A program made the position numbers and the translations under genes. Below are positions 1 to 9,918 of a stretch of 64,000 nt of DNA, in pieces (position 1 is the stretch's first letter; each line of letters starts with the position of its first letter). The notes below the pieces were generated by a model, which saw only the letters and a program-made list of their open reading frames with translations, searched no databases and had not been told where the DNA came from. The DNA comes from Cellulomonas chengniuliangii (lineage in GTDB: Bacteria > Actinomycetota > Actinomycetes > Actinomycetales > Cellulomonadaceae), in assembly GCF_024508335.1 (NCBI RefSeq), contig NZ_CP101988.1, positions 3,507,555-3,571,554 on the forward strand, read 5' to 3'.

Positions 1-41
1 GCTTGCCCCGAGCCCCACCACGCGAATCGCCCGGAGGCACC

Positions 42-371
42 GTGATCGAGATGACCGTCCGCCGCGTCCGTCCCGGCCACGAACAGCAGCTCCGCGACTG
101 GCTCGCCGAGGCTCAAGGGCCACGCCGCGCCGAGGCCCAGGCCACGCTCGTCGAGGAGGGCATCGACCACGAGAAGGCCGCCCTCGTCGACACCGGCGAC
201 GGCCTGCTGCTGTTCTACGCGATGCAATCCGACGACTTCGAGCGCGCCAGGAAGGTCGCCTCAACGTCGACGCTCCCGATCGACGTGGAGCACCGCGCGC
301 ACATGCGGGACTGCCTGCTGCCCTTCGACGAGGCCGACCTCGACGTCGTGCTCGACCTGGCCCCGAGCTGA
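42..371 (+). CDS. small DUF6176-like protein
   Basis: A 109-residue soluble protein of unknown function. The GTG at 42 is chosen because a CGGAGG ribosome-binding site lies at 32-37; reading could extend upstream to base 3, but that part is Pro/Arg-rich and has no such site. The sequence begins with a strand rich in Arg/Val followed by a helix containing HEQQLRDW, and it resembles the alpha/beta ferredoxin-like fold of the DUF6176 family (recognised by pattern, not by search). It ends 28 bp before rsgA on the same strand and may be co-transcribed with it. Nothing in the sequence indicates a catalytic residue. Confidence 0.7.
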   Translation: MIEMTVRRVRPGHEQQLRDWLAEAQGPRRAEAQATLVEEGIDHEKAALVDTGDGLLLFYAMQSDDFERARKVASTSTLPIDVEHRAHMRDCLLPFDEADLDVVLDLAPS

Positions 372-399
372 CCGGGCGCAGGGTGCGGGAGGGAACGCC

Positions 400-1422
400 A
401 TGATCTCCGACCTCGGCTGGGACGAGGCCCGGGACGAGGAGTGGCGCGCCGACCCCGTTTCCCTGACCGGCGCCGCGCCCGGCCGGGTCGTGCGCGTCGA
501 GCGCACCACCATCCGCGTCGCGCTCGACGACCGGGTCGTCACCGTGCACGCGAACGGGCTCGCCGTCGGCGACTGGGTCGCGACCGACGGCGCCACGTGG
601 GCGAGCCCGCTCCCCCGCCGCACCCAGCTCGCACGGCAGGCGTCGGGCCGGACGTCGGACGAGCAGGTGCTCGCCGCGAACGTCGACGCCGTGCTCATCG
701 TCGAGCCGCTCCACCCGGCGCCGAACGCCCGCCGGATCGAGCGGATGCTCACCCTGGCCTGGGCCAGCGGTGCCACGCCGATCGTGGTCCTGACCAAGAG
801 CGACCTCGCGGAGCGCGACTCGGCGCCCGAGATCGAGTCCACCGCCTCCGGCGCGGACGTCGTCGTGGTGAGCTCGGCGACGGGAGCGAACCTCGACCGG
901 CTGCGCGGCCTGATCCACCCCGGGCAGACGTTCGTGCTGATGGGGCCGTCCGGCGCCGGCAAATCCAGCCTCGTCAACGCCCTGGCCGGTCGGGAGGTGC
1001 TGGAGACGGGCGAGGTGCGGGGTGACGGCAAGGGCCGGCACACCACCACGCACCGCGAGCTCATCGTCATCGACGGCCTCGGCTGCCTCATCGACACCCC
1101 CGGCATCCGCGAGGTCGGCATGACCGCCCATCAGAGCGGGCTCGGCGCCACGTTCGCCGACGTGCTCGACGTCGCCGCCGAGTGCCGGTTCCACGACTGC
1201 ACGCACACCGTCGAACCCGGCTGCGCGGTCCGCGGCGCCGTCGAGAACGGGCTGCTCGACGGCGCACGCGTGGCCAGCTTCCAGCGCATCGAGCGAGAGA
1301 TCGCCCAGCAGGCCCTCCGCAAGAGCACCCACGACCGGCGCGACGAGCGGATCGAGACGAAATCCCGACGGGCGGGCATGCGCGCGGTGATGGACGCCAA
1401 GAAGCGGCCGCGCGGGCAGTGA
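400..1422 (+). CDS. rsgA: ribosome small-subunit-dependent GTPase A (RsgA)
   Basis: A circularly permuted GTPase (340 aa) that acts in late maturation of the 30S ribosomal subunit. The order of motifs shows the permutation: the N-terminal OB-like domain comes first, then G4 (TKSD, residues 131-134), and only afterwards the P-loop GPSGAGKSS (182-190) and the G3 motif DTPG. The C-terminal zinc-binding part contains the Cys/His pattern CRFHDCTH followed by a further Cys. The ATG at 400 follows a GGGAGG site at 389-394. Length is typical of the family. The C-terminus is rich in Arg/Lys, as expected for rRNA contact. Confidence 0.95.
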   Translation: MISDLGWDEARDEEWRADPVSLTGAAPGRVVRVERTTIRVALDDRVVTVHANGLAVGDWVATDGATWASPLPRRTQLARQASGRTSDEQVLAANVDAVLIVEPLHPAPNARRIERMLTLAWASGATPIVVLTKSDLAERDSAPEIESTASGADVVVVSSATGANLDRLRGLIHPGQTFVLMGPSGAGKSSLVNALAGREVLETGEVRGDGKGRHTTTHRELIVIDGLGCLIDTPGIREVGMTAHQSGLGATFADVLDVAAECRFHDCTHTVEPGCAVRGAVENGLLDGARVASFQRIEREIAQQALRKSTHDRRDERIETKSRRAGMRAVMDAKKRPRGQ

Positions 1423-1444
1423 CCCGAGCCCGCACGCAACCCGG

Positions 1445-1476
1445 CGGCACAGGTCAGAGGCGGCACAGGTCAGAGG
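1445..1476. repeat. 16-bp perfect tandem duplication
   Basis: The unit CGGCACAGGTCAGAGG occurs twice head to tail (1445-1460 and 1461-1476) in the short convergent gap between rsgA and the SDR gene. The second copy overlaps the SDR stop codon. It is probably a simple slippage duplication. Confidence 0.9.
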
Positions 1477-2375
1477 TAGCGGACGCCCGTCAGCTCCTCG
1501 GCCGCCGCCCAGAGTCGGGCGCCGACGACCGGATCGCCGGCCTCCCGGCTGAGGCGCCCCTCGGCGACCCGGCCCCGGGTCTCCCAGGGACCGGACGGGC
1601 CGAAGAGCTGGCCGCCCCGCACATCCGGTCCGGTCGCGGCGAATAGCTGCGGCAAGGCGCCCTGCGCCACCGACTGGGTGAACAGCAGGCCGGTCCGCGC
1701 GATCACCCGACCCATCCGGCCACGGTGCTCCCAGGCCCGCGGAGTGAGGTTGGTGCGGGTCAGACCGGGATGGGCCAGCACGCTGGTGATCGGCGACTGG
1801 ACGGCGCGCAGCCGACGCTCCAGCTCGATGCCGAAGACCGTGGTGGCCAGCTTGGATCGGCCATAGGCGGATGAGGCCCGGTAGCCGCGCTCGAACATCA
1901 GGTCGTCGAAGTCCAGGTGCGCGCCCTTGTGGGTGATCGAGCTGAGGCTGACCACTCTCGGTCCCTTCCCGTCGGTCAGGGCGTCGAGCAGCAGGCCGGT
2001 CAACGCGAAGTGGCCCAGCATGTTGGTGCCGAGCTGGAGCTCGAAGCCGTCGGCTGAGGTACGGCGAGGGCCTAGCAGCACCACGCCGGCGTTATTGACG
2101 AGCAGGTCGATGCGCGCGTGCTCAGCGACCAGCTTCCCGGCGAACTCGCACACCGAGTCGAGGGAGGCCAGGTCAAGCTCGCGCACCTCGACGTCACCGT
2201 TGATCCGCCGCGCGGCCTCGGCGCCCGCGGCGGTGTTGCGGACGGCAAGGACGACGTGCGCGCCGTGGCGGGCGAGCTCGGTGGCGGTGACCAGGCCGAG
2301 GCCCGAGTTCGCCCCCGTCACGACGGCGGTCCGGCCCTTCTGGTCGGGGATGTTGTCGGCTGTCCAGGTGGTCAT
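1470..2375 (-). CDS. short-chain dehydrogenase/reductase
   Basis: A 301-residue NAD(P)-dependent oxidoreductase of the classical/extended SDR type, close to the retinol-dehydrogenase or protochlorophyllide-reductase-like group often found in actinobacteria. It shows the cofactor motif TGANSGLG near residues 20-27, the NNAG motif, a catalytic Ser in VVSLSS and the YGRSK active-site pair. The ATG at 2375 has AAGGAG 6 bp upstream; in-frame sequence further upstream is an artefact of high GC. It is divergent from an MmyB-type regulator, an arrangement common for this pair. The regulator probably controls this gene; the substrate is unknown. Confidence 0.88.
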   Translation of the reverse strand: MTTWTADNIPDQKGRTAVVTGANSGLGLVTATELARHGAHVVLAVRNTAAGAEAARRINGDVEVRELDLASLDSVCEFAGKLVAEHARIDLLVNNAGVVLLGPRRTSADGFELQLGTNMLGHFALTGLLLDALTDGKGPRVVSLSSITHKGAHLDFDDLMFERGYRASSAYGRSKLATTVFGIELERRLRAVQSPITSVLAHPGLTRTNLTPRAWEHRGRMGRVIARTGLLFTQSVAQGALPQLFAATGPDVRGGQLFGPSGPWETRGRVAEGRLSREAGDPVVGARLWAAAEELTGVRYL

Positions 2376-2457
2376 GTCCTGCTCCTTGGAGTGTCGGGGC
2401 GATGAGCCGCCGACGCTAGGAGCAGCGCGCGGGAGTTCCGTCGTTCGTGGTTGCCTG

Positions 2458-2470
2458 GGTCTACGAGACC
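2458..2470. promoter_or_regulatory. candidate operator between SDR and MmyB-type regulator
   Basis: GGTCT-ACG-AGACC is a perfect inverted repeat with a 3-bp spacer, inside the 131-bp divergent promoter region. Its position 37 bp upstream of the regulator start fits autoregulation plus control of the SDR gene. Assignment to this regulator is inference. Confidence 0.5.
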
Positions 2471-2506
2471 TCCCCTGAACGCCCAGCGAGGCGGGAGAGT
2501 GGCCGC

Positions 2507-3388
2507 ATGACCGATCCGTACGCTCGCGAGCTCGGAGACTTCCTGCGTGCCCGGCGCAGCCGGTTGCACCCACGCGACCTCGGCCTGGAGCCAGGCGGGC
2601 GGCGCAAGGTCAGCGGCCTGCGACGCGAGGAGCTGGCCCTCCTGGCCGGGCTGAGCACCGACTACTACCAGCGGATGGAACAGGGCCGGAAGGTGCGCCC
2701 GTCCGACGGAGTGCTGGACTCGCTCGCCGACGCCCTGTGCCTCGACGAGGAGGAGCGCCGGCACCTGTTCGCCCTGGCCCGCGCCTCCCGCCGCTCGACG
2801 GACGCCCTGGCGGAGCGCGACCCGGAGGAGGTGCCGGACAGCACCCGGGCACTGCTGCGCGTGATGGGCACCCCGGCTGTCGTGCTCGGCCGCTACCTGG
2901 ACCTGCTCGACTGGAACCTGATGGCGGAGGCGCTGCTCGGCGACCCGGGCGACCAGCCGGCCGACCGGCTCAACATGCTCCTGCTGATGTTCGACGACAC
3001 GTTGACCGGCGATCGCACCTGCCAGGACTGGGAGCGGCAGGCGCTCGACTACATCGGCATGATGCGCACCGCCGTCGCCGCCGATCCCACCCATCCCCGC
3101 GCCACGGCGATCGTCGGGGAGCTGAGCATCCGCAGCGCCGAGTTCCGGCGGCTGTGGGCCCGGCATGACGTGCGCGAGTCGGTCAGCGGCGCCAAGACCT
3201 TCCGCGTCCCCGAGGTCGGCGACATCGACCTGCACTGGGACACCTACCCGCTGCCGGGCAACCCCGGGCCCGTCATGCTGGTCTACACCGCCGAGCCCGG
3301 CAGCGCCGACGCTGACCGGCTCGAGCTTCTGGCCTCGCTGCACGCGACCCGCACAGCATTCCCCCGGGCCCAGACGCGCGGCATGTAG
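2507..3388 (+). CDS. XRE-type regulator with MmyB-like ligand-binding domain
   Basis: A 293-residue DNA-binding protein. An N-terminal helix-turn-helix of the HTH_31 type spans about residues 12-70 (it includes SGLRREELALLAGLS and the recognition-helix segment TDYYQRMEQGR). The remainder is an MmyB-type ligand-binding domain (family knowledge: PAS-like fold, binds small hydrophobic ligands in some members) with the typical start DLLDWN. The ATG at 2507 has GGGAG about 10 bp upstream. It is divergent from the SDR gene, which is probably its main target. Effector unknown. Confidence 0.88.
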   Translation: MTDPYARELGDFLRARRSRLHPRDLGLEPGGRRKVSGLRREELALLAGLSTDYYQRMEQGRKVRPSDGVLDSLADALCLDEEERRHLFALARASRRSTDALAERDPEEVPDSTRALLRVMGTPAVVLGRYLDLLDWNLMAEALLGDPGDQPADRLNMLLLMFDDTLTGDRTCQDWERQALDYIGMMRTAVAADPTHPRATAIVGELSIRSAEFRRLWARHDVRESVSGAKTFRVPEVGDIDLHWDTYPLPGNPGPVMLVYTAEPGSADADRLELLASLHATRTAFPRAQTRGM

Positions 3389-3454
3389 GGACGGCAGCAA
3401 CAGCTGGCGCCGGACGGACGGCATTGGCCACATCGACGACATCGGGAGCACACC

Positions 3455-4084
3455 GTGGGCCTCATCGACATCGAGCTGTTCACCACCCTCGACCTCGTGG
3501 GGCAGTCGCCCGGCTCACCGGACGAGGACCCGCTGGGCTTCACGTTCGGCGGCTGGCAGGCGCCCCTGATCGACGACGTCACGGGGGCGCAGATCAGCGC
3601 GGCCTACGAGGGCACGGACGCGCTGCTGCTGGGCAGGCGCACGTACGAGATCTTCGCCGCCTACTGGCCGCGCCAGGAGAGCGGCCAGATCGCCACGCTC
3701 TTCAACAGCATCCCCAAGTACGTCGCCTCCCGTGGCAGGCCCGACCTCTCCTGGGAGGGGTCCACCCTGCTGGGGCCCGACCTCCCGAGCGCGGTGCGGG
3801 AGGTCCGGGATCGCCACGAGCAGGTCAAGGTGGTGGGGAGCCTGAACCTGGTGCAGACGCTGCTGCGCGAGAGGCTGTTCGACCGGCTCGACCTGTGGGT
3901 CCACCCGATCGTGCTCGGCGTCGGGAAGAAGCTGTTCGAGGGCGGCGTCGTGCCGACCAACCTCACGCTCCTGGATCCGCCAGCCGCCAGTCCGAAGGGC
4001 ACCGTCCACCTGCGCTACGGCCTGGCGGACGGCGCCCCCGCGACGGGTGACATGGGGGCGCCTGACCGCGGCACGGAGCCCTGA
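3455..4084 (+). CDS. dihydrofolate reductase-like (RibD C-terminal domain) protein
   Basis: A 209-residue RibD_C/DHFR-fold protein. It has the typical N-terminal strand with a catalytic-site DxxG-like segment, the LLLGRRTYE motif around residues 52-61, the KVVGS strand, and the C-terminal HPIVLGVGKKLFEG signature. These proteins are common in actinobacteria and are rarely characterised; reduction of pterin- or flavin-like substrates is presumed from the fold. The GTG at 3455 follows CGGGAG at 3443-3448. It lies 66 bp after the MmyB-type regulator on the same strand and converges on the surface-protein gene. Confidence 0.8.
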   Translation: MGLIDIELFTTLDLVGQSPGSPDEDPLGFTFGGWQAPLIDDVTGAQISAAYEGTDALLLGRRTYEIFAAYWPRQESGQIATLFNSIPKYVASRGRPDLSWEGSTLLGPDLPSAVREVRDRHEQVKVVGSLNLVQTLLRERLFDRLDLWVHPIVLGVGKKLFEGGVVPTNLTLLDPPAASPKGTVHLRYGLADGAPATGDMGAPDRGTEP

Positions 4085-4129
4085 GGCCGACGCGCCACAC
4101 CAGCCGCCTGCGCCGCGCCTACGCCGCGC

Positions 4130-6055
4130 CTACGCCGTGCGCCGCCGACGCAGCACCACCAGCGCTCCACCCAGGAGCACGATGGCGAGAGCAGATCCCG
4201 CCATCCACAGGACGTCGGCGCCCGTGGCGGCGAGAGCACTCCCGCGCGCCCCAGCCCCAGGTGAGCGAGTCTCGGAGCGGGCGGGCGTCGACGCGGCGGC
4301 GGACCCCGCGGCGGCGCCCGGCGCGGCCGCCGGAGGGTCGACCGGAGCCGCACCGGGACCGGCCGCGGCCACGACCGTCAGGTCGGCCCACCCGAGCAGG
4401 TTGCCCCCGGGGGTCGTCACGGCGAGGCGGTGCGGGCCGGGCGCGACTCCCGTCGGAATCGTCACCTGGAGCGTGCCGTCGGCGGCGACCTGGGCGTATC
4501 CCAGGCCTTGCGGGGAGGAGAAGAGCCACACGTAGCTCAGGCCCGGGTCCTGGAGCCCCGAGATGGCGACCGTGCCCCCGGTGACGACCGGCGCGGCGAC
4601 GCTGAGTCCACCGCGGTTGTCGTTCGTGAGCACCTCGCTCGGAATCGGCGGGGTCCCGACGTAGGCGTCGGAGAGGATCAGCTCGACGTCGGTGATCGCA
4701 TAGCCAGGCCGGACGTCGAGGGTGCGGGCCGTCTCGAAGCTCGTTCCCCCGACCCACCAGTAGCCGTCGCCGGGCATCGCGGCACGCATCCGGTACACCC
4801 CGGCGGGGAGCGCGCTCGGCGACTCGAAGTCGGCTCCGGTCGCCCGGTCCTGCGCGGGCGCCCGCGCCACGACCGATCCGGCCGCGTCGAGGAACTCGAC
4901 CGAGATGCCAGGACCGTCCCACCCGGGGTCGCCCACGACAGTTCCCGAGATCGTCCCGCCGATGCGGCGCACCAGATCGCCGACGGCGACGTCGTCCTGC
5001 GCGGCGACCTTGACCCACACCGCACGGTCGTGGGCGAGCGCGCCACCGAGGAACTCGGGAACCACCGACCCGGAGCCCGGAGCAGGTGGCGATGGCCGCG
5101 CGATCTGCACGGTGTAGTCGCCGGCGTCCAGACCACCGAACGCATAGGCGCCATCGGCCCCGGTCACGACCTTCTCGACGACGATGGGACGGACCCGCCC
5201 TGACCACAGCGCGACGGCCACTCCCGAAGCGGGCTGCCCCGCCTCGTCCACCACGCGCCCCGTCAGGCGCGACTCGGCGGCGAGCTCGACGTCGACCCCG
5301 GACTGGGTGCGCGCTGTCGCGCCAGCGAAGTAGACGGTGCCGTAGGAGTTCCCGCTGTGGTTCCACCACGCGGGGGCGAGGCCGGACCCTGCGGGGGGCG
5401 TGACCCTCACCGAGTACACGCCGGGCGCGACCCAGCGGGCCGTCCACGTGCCGTCATCCGATGTCGTGACCGTCCGGACCTGCGAGGGATCGCCGGCCGA
5501 CCGCGAGAGCCCCACTGTCGCTCCGGCCACAGGGACGCCCCCAGCCGTCACGACACCGGTCACCGTGTTGTCGACGAAGGTCACGTCGACGCCGTCACGG
5601 ACCTCCCCCTCCTCCAGCGGCGGCGCCCATGTGAAGGCGTGCGTGCCGTACGCCGTCCCGTCCCAATACAAGGACGACAGCTGACCGGCCGGCCCTCTCA
5701 GGATGAACCGCACGACGACAGGGCCTGCGTCCAGGTCCGCGGCCTCCCACGTGCCATCCGCCGCAGTCTGCGTGCTCCCGCCCCCACCGGAGACCTCCAC
5801 GTCGACGCCCTCGAGAAGCGCGCCCGTCCCGTCCGTGACCCGGCCCGACATCGACGCGGTGCTCGACGAGGCAGACGCCTCCACCTCTGCCGGAGCCGAC
5901 GGTGTGGGGTCGGCCTGGGCGGAGGTCGCGGGCCACACGAGCGAGACGGCGAGGAGCGCAGTGGCTCCCGCACGGATCATCCGTCGGCTGATTCGGGGCC
6001 GGGCCGGGCTGGCGGGGCGCGACAGGGCAGGGTGGTTCGGGGGGCGGTCGGCCAC
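4130..6055 (-). CDS. sortase-anchored surface protein with carboxypeptidase-regulatory-like repeats
   Basis: About 641 residues if started at the GTG at 6055; an ATG at the signal-peptide Met-Ile-Arg (residue about 26) is also possible, and in-frame sequence extends to 6163. An N-terminal signal peptide ends at SAQA/DP. Four consecutive Ig-like CarboxypepD_reg/SpaA-type beta repeats follow, each opening with a G-R/T-V pattern and closing with G-x-Y-x-V/M. An Ala/Pro-rich wall-spanning stretch comes next. The C-terminus has LAATG (about residues 608-612), a 20-residue hydrophobic helix and an RRRR tail, a class E sortase signal by family knowledge. It probably displays a ligand-binding stalk on the cell wall. 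No sortase gene is nearby. Confidence 0.82.
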   Translation of the reverse strand: MADRPPNHPALSRPASPARPRISRRMIRAGATALLAVSLVWPATSAQADPTPSAPAEVEASASSSTASMSGRVTDGTGALLEGVDVEVSGGGGSTQTAADGTWEAADLDAGPVVVRFILRGPAGQLSSLYWDGTAYGTHAFTWAPPLEEGEVRDGVDVTFVDNTVTGVVTAGGVPVAGATVGLSRSAGDPSQVRTVTTSDDGTWTARWVAPGVYSVRVTPPAGSGLAPAWWNHSGNSYGTVYFAGATARTQSGVDVELAAESRLTGRVVDEAGQPASGVAVALWSGRVRPIVVEKVVTGADGAYAFGGLDAGDYTVQIARPSPPAPGSGSVVPEFLGGALAHDRAVWVKVAAQDDVAVGDLVRRIGGTISGTVVGDPGWDGPGISVEFLDAAGSVVARAPAQDRATGADFESPSALPAGVYRMRAAMPGDGYWWVGGTSFETARTLDVRPGYAITDVELILSDAYVGTPPIPSEVLTNDNRGGLSVAAPVVTGGTVAISGLQDPGLSYVWLFSSPQGLGYAQVAADGTLQVTIPTGVAPGPHRLAVTTPGGNLLGWADLTVVAAAGPGAAPVDPPAAAPGAAAGSAAASTPARSETRSPGAGARGSALAATGADVLWMAGSALAIVLLGGALVVLRRRRTA

Positions 6056-6247
6056 GGTTTCCCTCTGCAGGTTGAAGGGTGCGACGAATGCCCGAGACCT
6101 GGGGACGCCGGGCCAGGGGACGCCAGAAACGTACCAATCGGGACAGCACAGACAACGGGCCATAAGTCACGCTTATGTCACGACCTCGCCGGCGCCGACG
6201 CCTGCTGGAGACACTCAGCAGTCCCCCGTCGTGCCAAGCTGTGCGCC

Positions 6248-7231
6248 ATGGCCGACGTCCCCCCGCAGCGCGCCTGGCTGCTGATGGCCGCAGGCGACAA
6301 CCGCGGGCACGGGGGCAACGCCGGGTACGACGACCAGTTCGACGCGTACTACTCGTGGGACAGCAACGTCCCCAACCACAAGAACCTCCAGGTGGGCGAT
6401 CCCATCGCGTTGTGGGACAAGGAACGCCTGCTCGGCGTGTCCGTGATCGAGGAGATCACGACCTCCCCTGACAAGAAGCTGCTCAGCCGCTGCCCCGAGT
6501 GCCGGACGACCCGGATCAGCGAGCGCAAGAAGGCCGAGCCGCGGTACCGGTGCATGAAGTGCCGGCACGAGTTCCCCGAGGCACTTCCCGATGTTGTCGA
6601 GGTGGTTCGGTACCAGGCTCGGTACGACGCGGCCTGGACCTTGTTGGACGGGGTGCTCGGCGAGCACGAGCTCCGCTCCCTCGCCGTCAATGCCGGCGAC
6701 ATCAACGCGATGCGCCCGCTCGACTGGTCCGCGTTCCGCGAGGCGCTCGTCACCAAGGGCGCCGCCCGGGCCGTCGACCGTGTCGCGGCGCGCGTCGACC
6801 TCAGCTGGCCGAGAACCCGCGGCCCCGCCGTCGAGTTCCCGCAGGGCTTCAGCCAGGCGTTGGTCCGGGTGCGCAAGGGGCAGCGGCAGTTCCGTGACCG
6901 CCTCCTGACGGCCCAGGGCAGCCTGTGCGCGTTCACGGGTGAGGCTCCCGCACGCGTCCTCGAGGCGGGCCACTTGTACAGCTACGCCCAGCTGGGGACG
7001 CACTTCGAGCACGGCGGGCTGATGCTGCGGCGGGACATCCACCGGTTGTTCGACGACGGGCTGCTCGCGGTGACGCCGTCGGCGCTGCGCATCGACGTCG
7101 CACCGAGCCTCGCGACGTACCCGCAGTACGCGCGGCTCCACGACGAGCCGCTGACCCTGCGCCTCAGGGACGAGCAGGTCGACTGGCTGGGCAAGCACTG
7201 GCGCGAGCACCGGATGGCGCACTCCGCCTGA
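6248..7231 (+). CDS. HNH endonuclease with N-terminal PUA/EVE-like region and zinc ribbon
   Basis: A 327-residue protein. The C-terminal third is an HNH_2-type nuclease: CAFTGE at about 227, then AGHLYSY, and LRRDIHRLFDDGLL supplying the metal-binding His/Asp pattern. Residues about 1-75 include GDPIALWDKERLLGVSVIEE, which looks like a PUA/EVE-type reader of modified bases (inference). Between them a zinc ribbon is formed by CPEC (82-85) and CMKC (102-105). The combination suggests an orphan, possibly modification-dependent restriction enzyme. The ATG at 6248 lacks a clear Shine-Dalgarno sequence. No methyltransferase is adjacent. It converges on the SMP-30 gene. Confidence 0.75.
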   Translation: MADVPPQRAWLLMAAGDNRGHGGNAGYDDQFDAYYSWDSNVPNHKNLQVGDPIALWDKERLLGVSVIEEITTSPDKKLLSRCPECRTTRISERKKAEPRYRCMKCRHEFPEALPDVVEVVRYQARYDAAWTLLDGVLGEHELRSLAVNAGDINAMRPLDWSAFREALVTKGAARAVDRVAARVDLSWPRTRGPAVEFPQGFSQALVRVRKGQRQFRDRLLTAQGSLCAFTGEAPARVLEAGHLYSYAQLGTHFEHGGLMLRRDIHRLFDDGLLAVTPSALRIDVAPSLATYPQYARLHDEPLTLRLRDEQVDWLGKHWREHRMAHSA

Positions 7232-7237
7232 GCCCGT

Positions 7238-7260
7238 GGCCGGGCGCGCAGCGTCCGGCC
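7238..7260. terminator. possible hairpin between HNH and SMP-30 genes
   Basis: GGCCGG and CCGGCC arms (6 bp) surround an 11-base loop in the convergent gap. There is no T-run, so this is a weak candidate bidirectional terminator. Confidence 0.35.
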
Positions 7261-7283
7261 GTCGGCCGCCCGTCAATCACGCG

Positions 7284-8156
7284 TCAGCCGCCGAATGGCA
7301 GCACCGGTCGCCCGGGGACGTCGACGCGGACGCGGAACAGGGCGCCGGCCTCCGGCTCAGGGTCGTCGAGGTTCTCGCGGGACGTGGTGATGTACAGGTC
7401 GCGCAGGTCGGGGCCGCCCAGGGTGCAGGCCGTCACGAGTCGGACGGGCAGCTCGACCTCCGCCAGCACGTCCCCCGACGGGGAGACGCACCGGACCCGT
7501 CCGTCGCCGTTGAGGGCGACCCACACGTTGCCGGCGGAGTCCACGACCAGGCCGTCGGGGCTCTCCTCCGCTCCGGAGGTGAACGGCTGGCGATTCGTGA
7601 GCCGGCCCCCGACGACGTCGAACACGTCCGTCCGACCGGTCGCGGTGTCGTTGTAGTGGGCGCGGGCTCCGTCCGGCGAGAAGTCGATGCCGTTGGAGAT
7701 GGTCACGTCGTCCAGCACGACCTCCACCTGGCCGGCGGGCATGATCCGGTACAGCGTCGCCCCGCCGAGTGCCGCGTCGTACGCCATCGACCCGGCGTAC
7801 AGCGCGCCCCAGGGGTCGCACCCCGCCTCGTTCATCCGCACCCCCGGGTCAGACCACAGCTCCGGCAGCGGCGTCGGCGCGCCGTTCTGCGCGTCCGCCA
7901 GGCCGAGGCCCCGCTCGAGCCCCACGACATACCCTCCGCGGCTGCGCGGGCGCACGAACGCCGCCACGGTGCCGACGTTCAACCGGTCCACCTCGCCGTC
8001 GTCCCCCAGCGTCAGCAGGTCGCCCGCGAGCATGTCGACCCAGCGCAGCCCGCCCCACGTGGGAGACCAGCACGGACCCTCACCGTGGTGGGCGACGGCG
8101 TCGGTGATCTGCTCGGCTCTCAGCACCTGGGCTCCTCCGGGTCGGCGGGTCGACAT
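7284..8156 (-). CDS. SMP-30/gluconolactonase family protein
   Basis: A 290-residue six-bladed beta-propeller lactonase-like enzyme. Conserved features are the N-terminal metal Glu in HHGEGPCW, the NEAGCDPWGALYAG segment with the metal/substrate-binding Asn, NGIDFSPDG, and SPDGLVVDSAGNVW with the catalytic Asp. These enzymes hydrolyse sugar lactones. The ATG at 8156 is chosen; an in-frame GTG at 8225 with AAAGGG upstream is an alternative that adds 23 residues. It is divergent from the xylanase, so a role in pentose/aldonolactone metabolism downstream of xylan breakdown is plausible but inferred. Confidence 0.85.
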   Translation of the reverse strand: MSTRRPGGAQVLRAEQITDAVAHHGEGPCWSPTWGGLRWVDMLAGDLLTLGDDGEVDRLNVGTVAAFVRPRSRGGYVVGLERGLGLADAQNGAPTPLPELWSDPGVRMNEAGCDPWGALYAGSMAYDAALGGATLYRIMPAGQVEVVLDDVTISNGIDFSPDGARAHYNDTATGRTDVFDVVGGRLTNRQPFTSGAEESPDGLVVDSAGNVWVALNGDGRVRCVSPSGDVLAEVELPVRLVTACTLGGPDLRDLYITTSRENLDDPEPEAGALFRVRVDVPGRPVLPFGG

Positions 8157-8242
8157 GCGCACGAGCCTCGCGCGGACCGGGACGGCAGGCACGTCGGCAC
8201 GCGGGGAACTACGCAGATCGGGCACGTCCGGCCCTTTTCCGA

Positions 8243-8263
8243 CCTCGACCTTTCGAAGAACCG
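8243..8263. promoter_or_regulatory. candidate sugar-responsive operator upstream of xylanase
   Basis: Within the divergent SMP-30/xylanase spacer, CTTTCGAAG and CCGAAA give two TTTCG/CGAAA half-sites separated by about 10 bp. Some actinobacterial LacI/ROK-type xylan regulators bind CGAA-TTCG motifs, which makes this a reasonable but weak guess. Confidence 0.3.
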
Positions 8264-8291
8264 TCCGAAACCATAACGATTCACACGTTGA

Positions 8292-9776
<1,485 letters not shown>

Positions 9777-9800
9777 GACCAGTTCCGACCGACTCGCTCT

Positions 9801-9836
9801 GACGGCGGCGTCGCACCCCCACGGTGCGGCGCCGTC
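9801..9836 (+). terminator. hairpin downstream of xylanase
   Basis: GACGGCG/CGCCGTC outer arms and CGCACC/GGTGCG inner arms form a stem of about 13 bp 25 bp after the xylanase stop. There is no T-run, as is usual for very GC-rich genomes. Confidence 0.6.
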
Positions 9837-9918
9837 GTCGTGGCGCACGGCGCCTGCTGAGTGCGGATGCCGTCAGGTCAAGCGGACCACGGCTGGGCCT
9901 GGACCGGGACCTGCCGGG

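Noticed and set aside
5357..6247. N-terminal extension of the HNH endonuclease
   Set aside because: This part is antisense to the surface-protein gene and lacks coding signals; the ATG at 6248 gives the natural start.
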